A DNA stretch of 64,000 nucleotides. Source: Hyphococcus sp. Its GTDB lineage: Bacteria; Pseudomonadota; Alphaproteobacteria; Caulobacterales; Parvularculaceae. The notes below the pieces were generated by a model. That model was not told the DNA's origin. It saw nothing but the letters and a program-made list of their open reading frames with translations, and did not search any database. The DNA is taken from the NCBI GenBank assembly GCA_028289605.1, contig JANQON010000007.1, positions 1 through 64,000 on the forward strand. Reading direction: 5' to 3'. A program made the translations under genes and the position numbers. Below are positions 24,665 through 32,920 of this stretch, piece after piece; position 1 is the first letter of the stretch; each line of letters starts with the position of its first letter.

Positions 24665-27472
24665 CTATTGCTCGGCGTCCAATGCGCGCTGTATCTGCAT
24701 TTCCAGATTGCGAGACAAATTCGCCTGATTGAGTAATTCCAACAAAGCGGCGTCCAGCGTCACATTATATTTCACCGGCATGCGGACATTCTGATTATTG
24801 ACGTTGACCTCGCCCGTTCCCTCAAAATTTATTCTGAAGTCCAGGCGGCCGTCGAGCGGGCCGTCCACCATGACGCCGAGCCGCTCATAACGCAGGTCGC
24901 GCAGGACATCGAAAGCAATTTTCGCATCGCCGCCTGACGCCGCCGCCTCGCTTGCGGCTTGCCCCACATACTGGATCCGACCCGGGCCCTCCGCCGTCAA
25001 CTGGCCGCCCTCGATACGCGCGCGCCCCTCTTCCACAATCAGCGGCAACACGCCGTTCAGCGTTCCGGTCCCGGACAATCCCTCGACGTCGACATAGTCG
25101 AGGATCTGTTTGAGGTCGACCGATTCGACGCGCAGGGGCGCAAGCGCCTCACCGCCCGCAAAAGACGCGCGTGCGTCACGCACGCCGATCTCGCCGCCGA
25201 ACCACGGGAAAATCGCCTGTTCCACCAACAGGGTTTCATCCCCGGGCATGTCGAATATGATTTCGCCGTCCTGAAGTTGAAGCGCGCCGAAATCGACGCC
25301 GCGCACCGTCATCGACTGAGCGCCGTCGGTCGCGATCGGCCAGAGGCTGGAAAACGCAATGTCGGCGTTGACGCCGATCGTCTTTGTGACGGTCAGGCCG
25401 GGGCCACCGAAGGTTACATCGTCAAAAGAAAACATCGCGCTCGACTGGAGGTCGTTTCTGGACCAGGAAAAATAAGCGCGCCCGTCAGCTGCGCCGACAG
25501 TATCGCCGATAAATCCTTTCAGCACCGGCGCCAATCTGTCCGGCTGCAGACTGCCGGATGAAAAAACGAGACGGTTCAGCCTGAATTCGGCGTTGCCGTT
25601 TCCGTCGGCTACGTTGTGGACGCCGCTCCCGGCGCCGAGGGTTGCGCCCGATTCTGTTGCCGCCCGATAGTCAAATCGCGCTTCATCACCGGCGAGGGTC
25701 AGCGTCCCCGCCGCCATGATAGGCGCGATTTTCGGCGCGTCAGCATATTCAGTAAGACGCAGACGCTTGCCTTCAGCGTCAATGGTCATACCGTCGCCGC
25801 TCAACGTAAAGTCGATTTCCGCATCTGTTTGATCAATGCGTAAGAGGTCGTTGAGACGCGCCGATCCGCCTCTTGCAGCGATCTTGGCTGTCGTGACGTT
25901 TCGCACCGGTTCATACCGACCCGTCACCTTCAGGTTGGGCGGGCGCCCGACAAGCCGGGTCTCGCCAAGGCGATACCGGGCATGGTCCGCACTCAAATCT
26001 CCGGCAAAGTCCGCCTCCGGATCGTTCACAAAACGAATGACGGCGAGAGGCGCCCCGTTACCGCACAACCGAGCATCGCTCAACGACGCCGCCATATTCT
26101 GCTCGTCAATCGCCAGCGAAAGACGCTCCAGGCGCGAGCAGGCGCCGTCCGGCAAACGCAATGTTGCGGTCTGTGAGGATCGATCAATCGTGGCAAGAAA
26201 CTCAGCGCGCAGCGGCGCATCAGAAATCGTCAGCCGGCCGATGGCGGCCTTGGTCAGCTCGCCCATCGCAACAGCTTCGATATCGGCGCGTTCAGCCGCC
26301 GCTGTGCCGCGCACCACCGCCGACATTTCGCTCAGGGCGAGCGCCGGCGTCGATAACGCGCCCATGCGAATCGGCATGTTGAAATACCAGCCGTCGCCGC
26401 TTTCATTGGCGTCGATGTTGGCGACGGCCGAAAACGCGCCGCCGCGCATCGAAACGAAACCCGCGACGCTGCTGCGCCCCTCTTGACGGGAATAGAACGG
26501 CGCGCCCATGGCCGCGTCGAGACTGATCCGGAAACCGGTGTCTCCCTCAGCGGCGATCGGCGCATCGCCGGCATCCACCGCCAGCGCGCCGTCCTGAAAG
26601 GACACTCGCGTCGCACCGGAAATTTTCAGTGTTTTGAGCGGTCCGCCGATCACGGCGCTGAACCGCTCGTTCAGTAAATCCATCGCAGCGACATCGTCTG
26701 AATCCACGTGCGCGGACTCAAGACTGATCACGGCGAAGCCGGCGATCCCTTCGCGCGCGCCTGCTGCAAGATCAGTCCAGGAAGACCCCTCGCCCGTGAC
26801 GTCAAGCGCAATGTCGCGAATTATTCCGTAACCAGAGTGAATATCGCCGCCGAAATTGCCGCTGAGCGCAACGCGCCCGTCCGGGTCCAGATCGATCGCG
26901 GCGCCAAGCGTTGCTTGCTGAAAGCTCCAGTCGCCGAAACCGGCGTTTGCCGCCTCAACGCTCAACGAAGCCGCGCCGCCGGTTTCAGCATCGTATTCGG
27001 CGTCAATGACGCCGATTGCGACGCCGCCCGGCGTGTCGAGAAGCAGGTCAAGGTCTACGACTTCGAGGCGGTCGAACGGCCAGGCGCCCGACGACGCCTC
27101 TCGATCTCCGGCGCCGCCCGTCAATCCGGCCGCTGAAACGGATCCGTCGTCGCCGATCGAAGCCTTGAGTTTGCCGGGACCGACGCGAACGGTCCGAACG
27201 CGCCGATCGCGGAACGCCTCGCGCCATTCAAAATCGGCTTCGACCACATCCAAGACGACGTCTTCGTCGCCGGGCGATCCCGCCGACATATCCTCGATGC
27301 GGATGTGATCGAACTGAAGCGCGGTCACGCGAGCCTGCGGACGGTCAAGACCGGCCGCAGACATTGACGCGCGGACGGCCCAACCCGCGGCGGGAAGGCG
27401 CAAAAAATAGAGACCGACGCCAATCAGGATCAGCGTCAGCGCCAGCAAGAAAATCGTCTTAAGGCCCCGCAT
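24665..27472 (-). CDS. ydbH: YdbH-like AsmA-family inter-membrane lipid transport protein
   Basis: A 935-residue protein with one N-terminal transmembrane helix (TIFLLALTLILIGVGLYFL) and a long periplasmic region made almost entirely of beta-strands, the pattern of the AsmA-like/TamB-like bridge proteins. The C-terminal part includes GTGTLNGVLPLIVEEGRARIEGG and GPLDGRLDFRINFEGTGEVNVNN, typical of the dicarboxylate/YdbH C-terminal domain. YdbH acts redundantly with TamB and YhdP in moving phospholipids to the outer membrane in E. coli. The ATG at 27472 is chosen over the TTG six codons earlier. ynbE and ydbL follow. Confidence 0.85.
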   Translation of the reverse strand: MRGLKTIFLLALTLILIGVGLYFLRLPAAGWAVRASMSAAGLDRPQARVTALQFDHIRIEDMSAGSPGDEDVVLDVVEADFEWREAFRDRRVRTVRVGPGKLKASIGDDGSVSAAGLTGGAGDREASSGAWPFDRLEVVDLDLLLDTPGGVAIGVIDAEYDAETGGAASLSVEAANAGFGDWSFQQATLGAAIDLDPDGRVALSGNFGGDIHSGYGIIRDIALDVTGEGSSWTDLAAGAREGIAGFAVISLESAHVDSDDVAAMDLLNERFSAVIGGPLKTLKISGATRVSFQDGALAVDAGDAPIAAEGDTGFRISLDAAMGAPFYSRQEGRSSVAGFVSMRGGAFSAVANIDANESGDGWYFNMPIRMGALSTPALALSEMSAVVRGTAAAERADIEAVAMGELTKAAIGRLTISDAPLRAEFLATIDRSSQTATLRLPDGACSRLERLSLAIDEQNMAASLSDARLCGNGAPLAVIRFVNDPEADFAGDLSADHARYRLGETRLVGRPPNLKVTGRYEPVRNVTTAKIAARGGSARLNDLLRIDQTDAEIDFTLSGDGMTIDAEGKRLRLTEYADAPKIAPIMAAGTLTLAGDEARFDYRAATESGATLGAGSGVHNVADGNGNAEFRLNRLVFSSGSLQPDRLAPVLKGFIGDTVGAADGRAYFSWSRNDLQSSAMFSFDDVTFGGPGLTVTKTIGVNADIAFSSLWPIATDGAQSMTVRGVDFGALQLQDGEIIFDMPGDETLLVEQAIFPWFGGEIGVRDARASFAGGEALAPLRVESVDLKQILDYVDVEGLSGTGTLNGVLPLIVEEGRARIEGGQLTAEGPGRIQYVGQAASEAAASGGDAKIAFDVLRDLRYERLGVMVDGPLDGRLDFRINFEGTGEVNVNNQNVRMPVKYNVTLDAALLELLNQANLSRNLEMQIQRALDAEQ

Positions 27473-27688
27473 CTTACCGACTTCGCTCAAACCCGAGCGG
27501 CCCCCTTTGCTCTTGGTTAACGCCGGAGCGCTTCAATGCCCCTCGACGCTGGCGCCAAGCATGCAGAAAATTGCTCGTTTTGGCGAGCCGTGTCATGGTT
27601 GACTTTTTTCGCGGGCATGGCGATTCGCCACTGTTTTGCGGTAACGGAAAAAGCCCGCTCGGGCGGACGAAGGTTTTGCGTCAGCTTC

Positions 27689-29506
27689 ATGTCGGATGAA
27701 TTTGTTGAAACAGGTCAAACCTTTACGTCCGACGGCGCGGCCTACTGCCCTGTCGAACGCAAAGAACGCGGCGCGTTCGGCGTTATCGCGTCCCTCCTCG
27801 TTCTCGTCAGCGGCGCCGCTTTTTTGGCATACGCCGTCGTGGGATTCCCCACCCGGGAAAACGATTCCATAGCCGAAAATGCTGCAGCGCCGAAAAACAT
27901 TGTTAACAATGCGACAGAATCGACGCTGACCGCCCGGCGCGACGAAGCGGCAGCCCCGGGGATTGAATCCAAACCGCCCGCGGCGGCGCAGCCGCCGGCC
28001 GCGACGACAGACTTGTCGGTTGCGGAAGCGCTGGCGGAATCGCGAGCGGCCCGAGCGGCCGCCGCCGGCGGCTTCGCCTTCACGGCGCCGACGCTGAAAC
28101 CGGCCGCGAGCGCCTACGACACCCGCGGCGCCAATTTCCGGCCCAGCCTGAAACCCGCGACGCTGGCTGCGCCGACGCCGTCCGCCAACGTGATCCGGCC
28201 GATTCCCATCGGCGCTTCTCGCGATGCGCGCCCAGAGCTGGCCGTCGCGCCGATTTTTCTTCCTTCGACGGAGAAGGGTCGATTTTACAACCCGGCGATT
28301 GTTTATGCGCGCGACATTGATCGCGACCTTTTCAAAACCACAATCACCATCACGCGAGGCGAGACATTCGTTGATGCGCTGAAGCGGGTTGGCGTCGATT
28401 CACAGGATCGCAATCTGTCCGCATACGCGTTCGGCGAACATTACAACCTGCGCCGGCTTAAACCAGGCCAGGAGTTCAACCTCGTTCTGGGCTGGCCAAA
28501 CCAAACCTTGTCTCAGCTTGTAAGCGTCGGGAAACCGAACGCCCGGTTGTTGTCGCTGGAGTTTCGGGACGGGTACGAACAAAAAATCACGGTCACGCGA
28601 GACACGTCGGGAGAGTTTGTCGGCCATGCCGAGCCAATCCCGCTGACCAAAGAGCTTCACGCCGTACAGGGCCGAATCGAAGGCAGCCTGTATCTTTCAG
28701 CCAAGAAACTCGGCACGCCCGACGATATCATCGCAGGCCTCGCCGACGCATTCGCCTACGACGTGGACTTTCAGCGCGAGATATTCGGCGGCGACGAATT
28801 CGAGATGATTTTTGAGGCCCAGTATGACGATCTTGGCAAGATGGTGTCTGGAGGCGAAATCGTCTTTGCGCGATTGAATTGGCGCGGTCAATCTCGAGAA
28901 AAGGGCTATTATCGCTTCGACGACAGGGACGGCCGTCCGGATTTCTATGACGCCGCCGGTCAAAGCGCCAAGCGCCTCCTCATGAAGACGCCGATAGACG
29001 GCGCCCGTCTGTCGTCACGCTTCGGAACGCGCCGGCATCCCATTTTGGGATACGCCCGCGCCCACAAAGGCGTCGACTTCGCGGCGCCCCGCGGCACGCC
29101 GATCAAGGCCGCCGGCGACGGCGTCATCGAACGGGCCGACCGATATGGCAGCTTCGGCAATTATGTCCGTATACGGCATGCAAATGGATACAAAACGGCT
29201 TACGCTCACTTGAAGGGATTTCGCAAAGGCATTCGAAAAGGCAAACGGGTGCGCCAGGGCGACATCATCGGCTATGTGGGAACCACCGGCCGCTCCACGG
29301 GCCCGCACCTTCATTACGAAGTTCACCTCAACGGCAAGGCCGTCAATCCGCAAAAGCTGAAAATCGCTACGGGAAAACAGCTGAAGGGCGCCGAGCTTGA
29401 CCGGTTCAAGCTCACGCGCGACCGCATCGACGCGATGCGCCGTCCGCCGGAGGAGACGCCCCCGCTATACGCGTCAGACGATAGTCCGGCGAAAGACAGT
29501 CTTTAG
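27689..29506 (+). CDS. M23-family peptidoglycan endopeptidase, membrane-anchored
   Basis: A cell-wall hydrolase or divisome-type LytM factor of about 605 residues. A transmembrane helix (GVIASLLVLVSGAAFLAYAVV) lies near residue 40, followed by a disordered Ala/Pro-rich linker (to about residue 190) and a central region resembling OapA/LysM-like modules (TITITRGETFVDALKRVGVD). The C-terminal M23 domain starts RLSSRFGTRRHPILGYARAH and keeps the zinc ligands in HKGVDF and HLHYEVHL, so it should be active. The start is uncertain: ATG 27689 places the helix in a normal position, while in-frame starts back to 27536 exist. A terminator follows. Confidence 0.85.
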   Translation: MSDEFVETGQTFTSDGAAYCPVERKERGAFGVIASLLVLVSGAAFLAYAVVGFPTRENDSIAENAAAPKNIVNNATESTLTARRDEAAAPGIESKPPAAAQPPAATTDLSVAEALAESRAARAAAAGGFAFTAPTLKPAASAYDTRGANFRPSLKPATLAAPTPSANVIRPIPIGASRDARPELAVAPIFLPSTEKGRFYNPAIVYARDIDRDLFKTTITITRGETFVDALKRVGVDSQDRNLSAYAFGEHYNLRRLKPGQEFNLVLGWPNQTLSQLVSVGKPNARLLSLEFRDGYEQKITVTRDTSGEFVGHAEPIPLTKELHAVQGRIEGSLYLSAKKLGTPDDIIAGLADAFAYDVDFQREIFGGDEFEMIFEAQYDDLGKMVSGGEIVFARLNWRGQSREKGYYRFDDRDGRPDFYDAAGQSAKRLLMKTPIDGARLSSRFGTRRHPILGYARAHKGVDFAAPRGTPIKAAGDGVIERADRYGSFGNYVRIRHANGYKTAYAHLKGFRKGIRKGKRVRQGDIIGYVGTTGRSTGPHLHYEVHLNGKAVNPQKLKIATGKQLKGAELDRFKLTRDRIDAMRRPPEETPPLYASDDSPAKDSL

Positions 29507-29523
29507 CGCGTCGCCAATAAAAA

Positions 29524-29551
29524 ACCCCGGCGCGCCAAGCACGTCCGGGGT
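29524..29551. terminator. Bidirectional intrinsic terminator between M23 gene and flippase operon
   Basis: Stem ACCCCGG (29524-29530) pairs with CCGGGGT (29545-29551) around a 14-base loop. A T-rich tail GTTTTAT follows on the plus strand, and on the minus strand the hairpin is followed by TTTTTTATT. It lies 18 bases after the M23 stop and about 110 bases beyond the flippase stop, so it can end transcription from both converging units. Confidence 0.8.
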
Positions 29552-29658
29552 GTTTTATGCTGCCTCCTAGAAGACCGGTGCAAGTGGTTTCAAATAAATG
29601 CCGGAGCCAGCATTAGCCTTTTCCCATAACAGGCTTAAGGAAGCGCAAAAGAGCGTCG

Positions 29659-31194
29659 TTAAGAAATGGTTTTTTTTTCGCCCGCGAAACGGGCCCGTAG
29701 AGCTGACAAACGCTGCAACGCCAAGCGTTCGACGCCCGGCGGGGCACTTTCTAGTCGCCAAGCCGTCAGCACGACCGCGAAATGGATGCTCGCGCCGATG
29801 ATCACTTCAGCGGCGACCCTTAGCGCCAACGGCGCGTCGCTGATCGGGGAAAGATGGTCGCGCAGAAAAAGGAAGTAGACAGCCATGCCTGCGACGCCAA
29901 GGAATGACCGCCGCGCGCGCCAAAAGGGTTCAAGCGGCGAGCGACGACTGAGTCGCGCATACAGACCGGCGTTGAGAAATGTAATGAGCGTCACGCCGAC
30001 GGCCGACGCGAGCGCCGCGCCCATCAGGCCGTATAACATGGCGCTTACAACAAAAACCGGCGTTCGAAACAGAAAGACGACGACCTCGCGCAGAAACACC
30101 AGTTTCGCCCGGCCCTGGGCCAGCGCATAAGCGTTCGTCGCCGACAAGATCGTCATGACGCCGAGCGCCGGAGCGAAGTAAGACAGCATAACACTCGCCC
30201 GGCCCCACTGGTCGCCAAGCAGCAGTGCGACGAGTTCAGTAGCAAGAAAGGCGACGCCGAAAGAGGCCGGCATCGCGATAAACGCGATGGCTTCGACGCC
30301 GCGCAAATACGCCTCGCGCATATTTGACGCTTCCTCCTGGCGTTCGGCGAGACCCGGATAGATCGCGCGAGCCATAGGCGTCGCCAGTTCCCCGCTGGGC
30401 ATGGAGGCAATCGAGCCGCCGACGAAGAACGCGCCCACATCCGCCGGGCTGACCAGTCTGCCGAGAATGAGCACATCGAGCTTGTTGTTAAGCGCGGCCA
30501 CGAAGCTCACCCCGGTCAGCCATCCGGTGAAACCGCCGATCGATCCTAAAGCCGACAGGCTTATCCCTGGACGATACGGCCGCAGCACCCACGACATCAG
30601 CGTTTGAAGGAACGCTCCAGCGACGAGCCCGAGTACAATCGCCCAATAGCTGTGGAACGCCAGGGCGATAGAAACGGAGACGACGACGCCGAATAGCTTG
30701 TTGGAGGCGGCGAGCCAAAACTCCTTGGAAAAGTCGAGCGCACGTTCATATTCGAAAAACCGAGGATTCATTAGCCCATGGAAAACCGGGACGATGCTGA
30801 GCGCCAGAAAGACAGCCGCCATCCGCTGGTCGTCATAGACTTCGTCCGCAAACAGCGAAGCAATCACCAGCAAGGCGGCGACCGCTAGGCCCCTTAAAAG
30901 CGAGATTGTAAACAGCGTATTGTATTCTGAACGGCCCGCATTGCGGTATTTCACCACTGTCGTCGCGACGCCGATGTCGGAAACATTTTCCAAAAGCTGC
31001 ATGACGGTCACGCCGATGGCGACCAGGCCAAAGTCTCCCGGTGCAAGCAGCCGCGCAAGGATCAACGTGTTGATGAGGCCCAGCGTGCGTACGACAAAGC
31101 GGCCGCCGAGAATCCAGGCGGCGCCGAATGCAACCCGGTCCGTCAACGAACGCGGCCGGTCAGCGTGATCTGGCGAAGGCGCTGCCGACATCAT
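29659..31194 (-). CDS. Wzx/MATE-superfamily lipid-linked glycan or metabolite flippase
   Basis: A 511-residue membrane protein with about 12-14 hydrophobic helices. The N-terminal segment GAAWILGGRFVVRTLGLINTLILARLL and following GDFGLVAIGVTVMQLLE are typical of the polysaccharide-synthesis (WzxC/RfbX-like) branch of the MOP flippase superfamily. Such proteins flip lipid-linked saccharides, while related MATE proteins export peptide-polyketide products. Its start overlaps by four bases the stop of the upstream hydrolase gene, making it the last gene of the NRPS/PKS operon. No glycosyltransferase gene is nearby. A role in moving the pathway product, or a product-modified glycolipid, across the inner membrane is inferred. 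Confidence 0.82.
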   Translation of the reverse strand: MMSAAPSPDHADRPRSLTDRVAFGAAWILGGRFVVRTLGLINTLILARLLAPGDFGLVAIGVTVMQLLENVSDIGVATTVVKYRNAGRSEYNTLFTISLLRGLAVAALLVIASLFADEVYDDQRMAAVFLALSIVPVFHGLMNPRFFEYERALDFSKEFWLAASNKLFGVVVSVSIALAFHSYWAIVLGLVAGAFLQTLMSWVLRPYRPGISLSALGSIGGFTGWLTGVSFVAALNNKLDVLILGRLVSPADVGAFFVGGSIASMPSGELATPMARAIYPGLAERQEEASNMREAYLRGVEAIAFIAMPASFGVAFLATELVALLLGDQWGRASVMLSYFAPALGVMTILSATNAYALAQGRAKLVFLREVVVFLFRTPVFVVSAMLYGLMGAALASAVGVTLITFLNAGLYARLSRRSPLEPFWRARRSFLGVAGMAVYFLFLRDHLSPISDAPLALRVAAEVIIGASIHFAVVLTAWRLESAPPGVERLALQRLSALRARFAGEKKTIS

Positions 31195-32030
31195 TCAGCC
31201 CCGCCCGCGAGCGGAAAATGACGCTTCAGCCAATCACCTACATGACCAATCAAGGCCGACTGCGCACTTAACTCCGTATACGTATGGTCTATTTCCGGCA
31301 TGGTCACAACGTCGATGCGACTTCCGAAGTCGTATTCTGGAAATATCGAAAAGAAGTGAGACGGCCTCGAAATCATTGAGCGCACAAATCCCGTATAGAC
31401 GATAAGGATCCGCACCCCGCCATCTGTCAGCCGTTTAAGATCTGCGCCGAAAGACGTTCTCGGCGGCAATGGCCTGGCCTGATCCAAGTCTTCAACTGCA
31501 TCGGCCCCGCCGTTGTCAGATTTTGCCGACATGAGCGACGCCGCTTTGCGCATCCAGCGTTCCGGACTTGCGGCGCGCGCCAGCATATCCTCGGCGGCCG
31601 CCATGCGATTGGGATAGGCGTATGGATCAAGGAGGATCAGTCCCTTGATTCGTTCATCATTGAGCGCGGCGCGGTAGCCGTTGTCGGCGCCCGAACACAT
31701 GCCGAGCGACACGACCGCTTGCGCCTCCGCTTCCGACGACAACAGGTCGACAGCAGCCGAAATATCAATAGTCGCCTGCTCTTGGTGTCCGACCCCGCCG
31801 GACTTCGCAGGGCTCTCTCCTAGGCCGGACAAATCGAAACGCAGGCTCGGCGCCCCCTCTTTTTGCATTGCGCGGGCGATTTTGACGTTAAGGCGGTGCG
31901 CACCAATCCGGTGAACAACGCCGGCGTTGAATAGCAGCAGCGATGCGCCGCCGGCTCGATTCGCAGACGGCGTGCAAAGAACACCGTGCAACGCGCCGCT
32001 TTCGCCGATCTGGACAAGGCGTTCGCTCAT
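31191..32030 (-). CDS. Alpha/beta-hydrolase with Cys nucleophile, resembling exosortase-A-associated hydrolase 1
   Basis: A 279-residue alpha/beta-hydrolase-fold protein. The nucleophile elbow, normally G-x-S-x-G, reads G110-M-C112-S-G114, so Cys112 occupies the serine position; a candidate catalytic His249 lies in EIDHTYTEL. The N-terminal region LLLFNAGVVHRIGAHRLNV and RFDLSGLGESP fits, from memory, the family TIGR03100 that occurs with exosortase A. It is coupled to the neighbouring hydrolase and to the flippase by four-base overlaps. As no thioesterase domain is present in the synthases, it is the best candidate for product release or acyl transfer; this is inference. Confidence 0.75.
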   Translation of the reverse strand: MSERLVQIGESGALHGVLCTPSANRAGGASLLLFNAGVVHRIGAHRLNVKIARAMQKEGAPSLRFDLSGLGESPAKSGGVGHQEQATIDISAAVDLLSSEAEAQAVVSLGMCSGADNGYRAALNDERIKGLILLDPYAYPNRMAAAEDMLARAASPERWMRKAASLMSAKSDNGGADAVEDLDQARPLPPRTSFGADLKRLTDGGVRILIVYTGFVRSMISRPSHFFSIFPEYDFGSRIDVVTMPEIDHTYTELSAQSALIGHVGDWLKRHFPLAGGAE

Positions 32031-32845
32031 CTGTTCGATCCGATTGCATCCACGATATAGTCGATTGCGGCGGTCGGAATGAAATACGAATTCAGTGCGT
32101 CATCGCTGTTCCAGGGATCGGAATCGTCCTCGAAGACGTGGACGGATTTGGCGGCGCTTTCCGCTGTAGCGACGACGGATGATTCCGGCGCATGCGCGCC
32201 CGGTCTCATGAAGTGAACCCTCGCCGCGCGCGGAAAGCCGGTTTTGGACAAATCGATGGCGCCGACCTCGCGCGACAACGCCTGCGATACGGCGAAGCCA
32301 AGCGCCTCGGCCATGGTATCCGGCGCTGGACCAACCCGCTTGGCCACCGCCCCCGCGGGCTGGTCCAGGTTGCGCGCGAGAAACGCAAGGTGAGCGGCGT
32401 GAAGCTCGCGTAAATATTGCGTCCCATTGACGACCGCGTCCCAAAGGAACAGATGCTCAAGCCTTACATCGTTCTCTCTGGCGGCTGCGGCGGCGACGGC
32501 TCCGCCAAGCCCGAGACCGATCCACGCAAACCGACGTTTTGCGCTCATCGCTTGAAGTTCTTCCTGCGCGCTCGCTGCATCCCGCACCATGCCGCCGAAA
32601 GTGACGTCTGCGCAGTCGCCGGCCGAATCGCCCGCGCCAAAATAATCAAATCGCAATACCGGGGCGCCGATTCTCGCTAGTCGTTCCGCCAGCAGTTTGA
32701 AGATTCGGTAAGCGCGAATGGCTTCTTCACCAAATGGATTGAACAATAGCACGCCGGGAACCCGGGACGACGGCGCTTCCGCATGGTGATAAACACCATA
32801 CAGACGCCGATTACTTTCGCCAAAATAGAGCGGCGCCGCCGCCAT
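32027..32845 (-). CDS. Alpha/beta-hydrolase-fold protein lacking the serine nucleophile, resembling exosortase-A-associated hydrolase 2
   Basis: A 272-residue protein with the alpha/beta-hydrolase oxyanion and strand pattern (VLLFNPFGEEAIRAYRIFK, VLRFDYFGAGDSAG). The nucleophile elbow reads G110-L-G112-L-G114, so the catalytic serine is replaced by Gly112. The N-terminus PLYFGESNRRLYGVYH fits the family TIGR03101 from memory. It may be a non-catalytic partner of the adjacent Cys-type hydrolase or a binding protein. The gene overlaps the next one by four bases and follows the NRPS stop by 75 bases, the widest gap inside the operon. Confidence 0.73.
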   Translation of the reverse strand: MAAAPLYFGESNRRLYGVYHHAEAPSSRVPGVLLFNPFGEEAIRAYRIFKLLAERLARIGAPVLRFDYFGAGDSAGDCADVTFGGMVRDAASAQEELQAMSAKRRFAWIGLGLGGAVAAAAARENDVRLEHLFLWDAVVNGTQYLRELHAAHLAFLARNLDQPAGAVAKRVGPAPDTMAEALGFAVSQALSREVGAIDLSKTGFPRAARVHFMRPGAHAPESSVVATAESAAKSVHVFEDDSDPWNSDDALNSYFIPTAAIDYIVDAIGSNR

Positions 32846-32920
32846 ACCGGTTTCCCCTAAATATCAATCGATCGAATCTGACGTTGCGTCCCGCCGCAAG
32901 CTGGACAAGCGCCCTTTCAC

